A DNA stretch of 64,000 nt from an uncultured Campylobacterota bacterium (lineage in GTDB: Bacteria; Campylobacterota; Campylobacteria; Campylobacterales; Sulfurovaceae). The notes beneath the pieces were generated by a model. It was given only the letters and a program-made list of their open reading frames with translations, was not told where the DNA came from and did not search any database. The stretch spans positions 62,001 through 126,000 of the forward strand of contig CAKZQQ010000003.1 of assembly GCA_937141405.1 (NCBI GenBank), given 5' to 3'. A program made the translations under genes and the position numbers. Within the stretch, counting starts at the first letter, position 1; each line of letters starts with the position of its first letter. Positions 62,094 to 64,000 of this stretch are shown piece by piece.

Positions 62094-62860
62094 GAATTAA
62101 TAAATATATATCTCACAACACAAAATACTCCAGAAGAGAAGCTGATGAACTTATCATGAGCGGTGAGGTGAGAAATAACAAAGAGACGATTAGTGATCTC
62201 TCCTATCAAGTAGAAGACGGCGATAAAATCTCTGTCAAGGGAAGACCTATTGAGAAGAGAAAAGAGGTCACTGTCATCGTTTACAATAAGCCAAAAGGCG
62301 TACTTGTTACAAAAAAAGATGACAGGGGAAGAGCCACGATTTACCATAAGCTCTCCGGAAAATATAGACACTTTATCCCCATTGGCAGGCTTGATTATGC
62401 CTCTGAGGGCCTTTTGATGCTCACCGATACACCAAAAGTAGCTGAAGTGCTCATGGAAAGCAATCTTCCTAGAAGCTACAACATAAAGATAGACAAACCA
62501 CTCACTCCTGCTATGGAGCAGGCAATGCAAGAGGGGTTAGAACTTGAGGATGCTTCAAGTGGCGCGCACGAGAAGAGCAAGATAGTAAGTATGAGTTTTG
62601 CTCCTTTTGAGAAGTATGAGATACGCTCGATAGGAAAAAGTTTTACAAAATTGCGCGTCGTCATCTCTGAGGGAAAAAACAGAGAACTTCGACGATTTTT
62701 TGGTCATTTTGACGCCAAAGTGCTTGACCTTAAAAGGGTGGCCTTTGGCGGTATAGAGCTCAACAACCTTCCAACAAACAAAACAAGATATTTTACTCGA
62801 CAAGAGTATGATGATCTTCACAAATTTCTTAAAGCGCAGGCAAAAGAAAACAAGAGATAA
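62090..62860 (+). CDS. RsuA/RluB-family pseudouridine synthase
   Basis: 256 aa. S4 domain 1-50 (MRINKYISHNTKYSRREADELIMSGEVRNNKE), then NKPKGVLVTKKDD and the catalytic Asp in PIGRLDYASEGLLMLTD. The end has LRVVISEGKNRELRRFFGHFDAKVLDLKRVAFGGIEL. It likely modifies 23S rRNA near position 2605 (RluB-like), but the specificity is not proven. It is coupled to kdsD and followed by rarA. Confidence 0.93.
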   Translation: MRINKYISHNTKYSRREADELIMSGEVRNNKETISDLSYQVEDGDKISVKGRPIEKRKEVTVIVYNKPKGVLVTKKDDRGRATIYHKLSGKYRHFIPIGRLDYASEGLLMLTDTPKVAEVLMESNLPRSYNIKIDKPLTPAMEQAMQEGLELEDASSGAHEKSKIVSMSFAPFEKYEIRSIGKSFTKLRVVISEGKNRELRRFFGHFDAKVLDLKRVAFGGIELNNLPTNKTRYFTRQEYDDLHKFLKAQAKENKR

Positions 62861-62869
62861 GGAGTATCT

Positions 62870-64000
62870 TTGAGTCTTATCGCAAAATATAGACCTCAAA
62901 ACATCGATGATATAGTAGGGCAAGAGAAACTTCTTGGGGAAAAAAGTCCTCTGCGAATTCTTATAGAGAAACAAAAAATGCCCCACTCCTTTTTTTGGGG
63001 TCCTGCAGGATGCGGTAAAACGACACTCGCTAGAGTCATCGCAAAACATCTTGATGCTCCCTTTTATGAGCTTAATGCAACAAGCTTTAAAATTGCAGAG
63101 CTTAGAGAGATACTTCACAGATATACAAATGCTCTACAAAAACCTCTTATATTTATCGATGAAGTGCATAGACTAAGTAAAAATCAACAAGAGACACTCC
63201 TGCCGTTTATGGAAAACTCGCAAGCCATAATACTCGGTGCCTCAACACAAAACCCCTACTACTCACTGACATCTGCCGTACGATCAAGATCCTATCTTTT
63301 TGAATTGCAACCATTAGATAGAGAGGCGATGGAAAGTCTTTTAAAAAAAGTGGGTAAAGCTGAAAAGATCACGTTTGATGATGCTGCAAAGGATTATCTG
63401 ATCGCTTCAAGTTCAGGCGATGCTAGAGCCATGCTCTACCTGCTTGAAAGCGCTAAAGAGGTAGAAAATCCTATAACCTTGGAGAACCTAAGGTCCCTGC
63501 GTCCTACAGCGATGCAAGGAGGAAGTATAGAAGATAGCATACATTATGACCTTGCTTCTGCGCTTATAAAAAGTGTGCGTGGAAGCGATATAGATGCGAG
63601 CCTCTATTACCTTGCTGCGCTTATAGATGGTGGTGAAGAGTCGGCTTTCATAGCAAGAAGGCTTGCGATCTTAGCAAGTGAAGATATCGGCAATGCCAAT
63701 CCTAACGCAGCTATTTTGGCAAGTAGCATATTAAATTCTGTCGAAAAGATAGGCTACCCGGAGGCAAGGATTCTGCTTGCTCAGCTCACAATCTATCTTG
63801 CCTCATGTCCAAAATCAAATAGTGCTTACAAAGCTATCAACGAAGCTCAAAAAGAGATACAAACAAATGGCGTCACCAGTCCGCCACACTATCTCACCGG
63901 AAAATCACCCGAGTATAAATATCCGCATGATTTTGGAGGTTGGGTAAAGCAAGTGTATAAAAAAGGGCAACAAATATTCTATAAAACAGACTCCATTGGC
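62870..64000 (+). CDS. rarA: RarA/MgsA-family AAA+ ATPase, partial at window edge
   Basis: 377 codons are open to the window end. TTG start 62870 (LSLIAKYRPQNIDDIVGQEKLLG), with AAGGAG upstream. Walker A is FFWGPAGCGKTTLARVIAKHL, Walker B IFIDEVHRLSKNQQETLLPFME, sensor 1 GASTQNPYYSL and sensor 2 GDARAMLYLLE; the C-terminal part has SEDIGNANPNAAILAS and AIYLASCPKSNSAYKAI-like text (positions about 63680-63850). It acts at stalled replication forks and binds clamp-loader-type DNA ends. The stop codon is beyond the window. Confidence 0.95.
   Translation, partial: MSLIAKYRPQNIDDIVGQEKLLGEKSPLRILIEKQKMPHSFFWGPAGCGKTTLARVIAKHLDAPFYELNATSFKIAELREILHRYTNALQKPLIFIDEVHRLSKNQQETLLPFMENSQAIILGASTQNPYYSLTSAVRSRSYLFELQPLDREAMESLLKKVGKAEKITFDDAAKDYLIASSSGDARAMLYLLESAKEVENPITLENLRSLRPTAMQGGSIEDSIHYDLASALIKSVRGSDIDASLYYLAALIDGGEESAFIARRLAILASEDIGNANPNAAILASSILNSVEKIGYPEARILLAQLTIYLASCPKSNSAYKAINEAQKEIQTNGVTSPPHYLTGKSPEYKYPHDFGGWVKQVYKKGQQIFYKTDSIG

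Overview
The window looks like a chromosomal segment of a Campylobacterota (epsilonproteobacterial) bacterium, probably a free-living Sulfurimonas/Sulfurovum-type organism. I infer this from the AT-rich, densely packed genes, a threonyl-tRNA synthetase without a TGS domain, RNase J with a long basic Asn/Gln-rich N-terminus, a DUF3972-type protein, PerR/peroxiredoxin, class Ia NrdA, and a type II CRISPR repeat that ends in a -10 box as in Campylobacter. The species cannot be read from the sequence alone.

Layout. 1-2.5 kb: two related REP-associated (Y1/HUH) transposase genes, one cut by the window edge, with an unexplained stretch of duplicated, hairpin-rich non-coding DNA between them. 2.55-10.5 kb: a complete type II-C-like CRISPR-Cas locus made of a 47-repeat array, cas2, cas1, a tracrRNA gene between cas1 and cas9, and cas9 (1166 aa). 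10.5-13.8 kb: accessory genes (exported HIRAN protein, WYL regulator, RhuM-PLD fusion, EEP-family phosphohydrolase). 13.9-23.1 kb: BCCT transporter, phosphoethanolamine transferase-like protein, small secreted proteins, and a BioC-like/MBOAT/SGNH gene set. 23.08-31.36 kb: an integrative mobilizable element inserted in the 3' end of tRNA-Ser(UGA). It has a 21-bp att duplication, tyrosine integrase, excisionase-like protein, MobV-type relaxase, VirD4-like coupling ATPase, a PLD protein and about 850 bp of hairpin-rich non-coding DNA at its right end. 31.3-31.8 kb: tRNA genes Ser-Cys-Leu-Gly. 31.9-64 kb: mostly housekeeping genes (ilvD, thrS-infC-rpmI-rplT, perR/peroxiredoxin, dapF-coaE, feoBA, nrdA, purB, rlmN, hisF, rsmA, rnj, kdsD, rarA) plus a 266-bp palindromic MITE-like element and two perfect parS sites inside coding sequences, which suggests proximity to the replication origin.

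How the parts work together. Every CRISPR repeat ends in an extended -10 promoter, so each spacer can be transcribed separately. The tracrRNA is read from the opposite strand and pairs with the repeat through two blocks around a small bulge. Its terminator lies just upstream of the true cas1 start. Two pairs of spacers are variants of the same protein-coding target that differ only at synonymous codon positions over most of their length. The array has therefore sampled at least two diverged relatives of the same viruses or plasmids. The mobile element supplies its own integration, excision, relaxase and coupling functions but no mating channel, so it would need a helper conjugation system.

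Most exciting leads: the silent-site spacer pairs, the compact tracrRNA/cas1 arrangement, the hairpin-rich non-coding end of the mobile element, the duplicated structured unit at 1.29-1.66 kb, and the parS pair.
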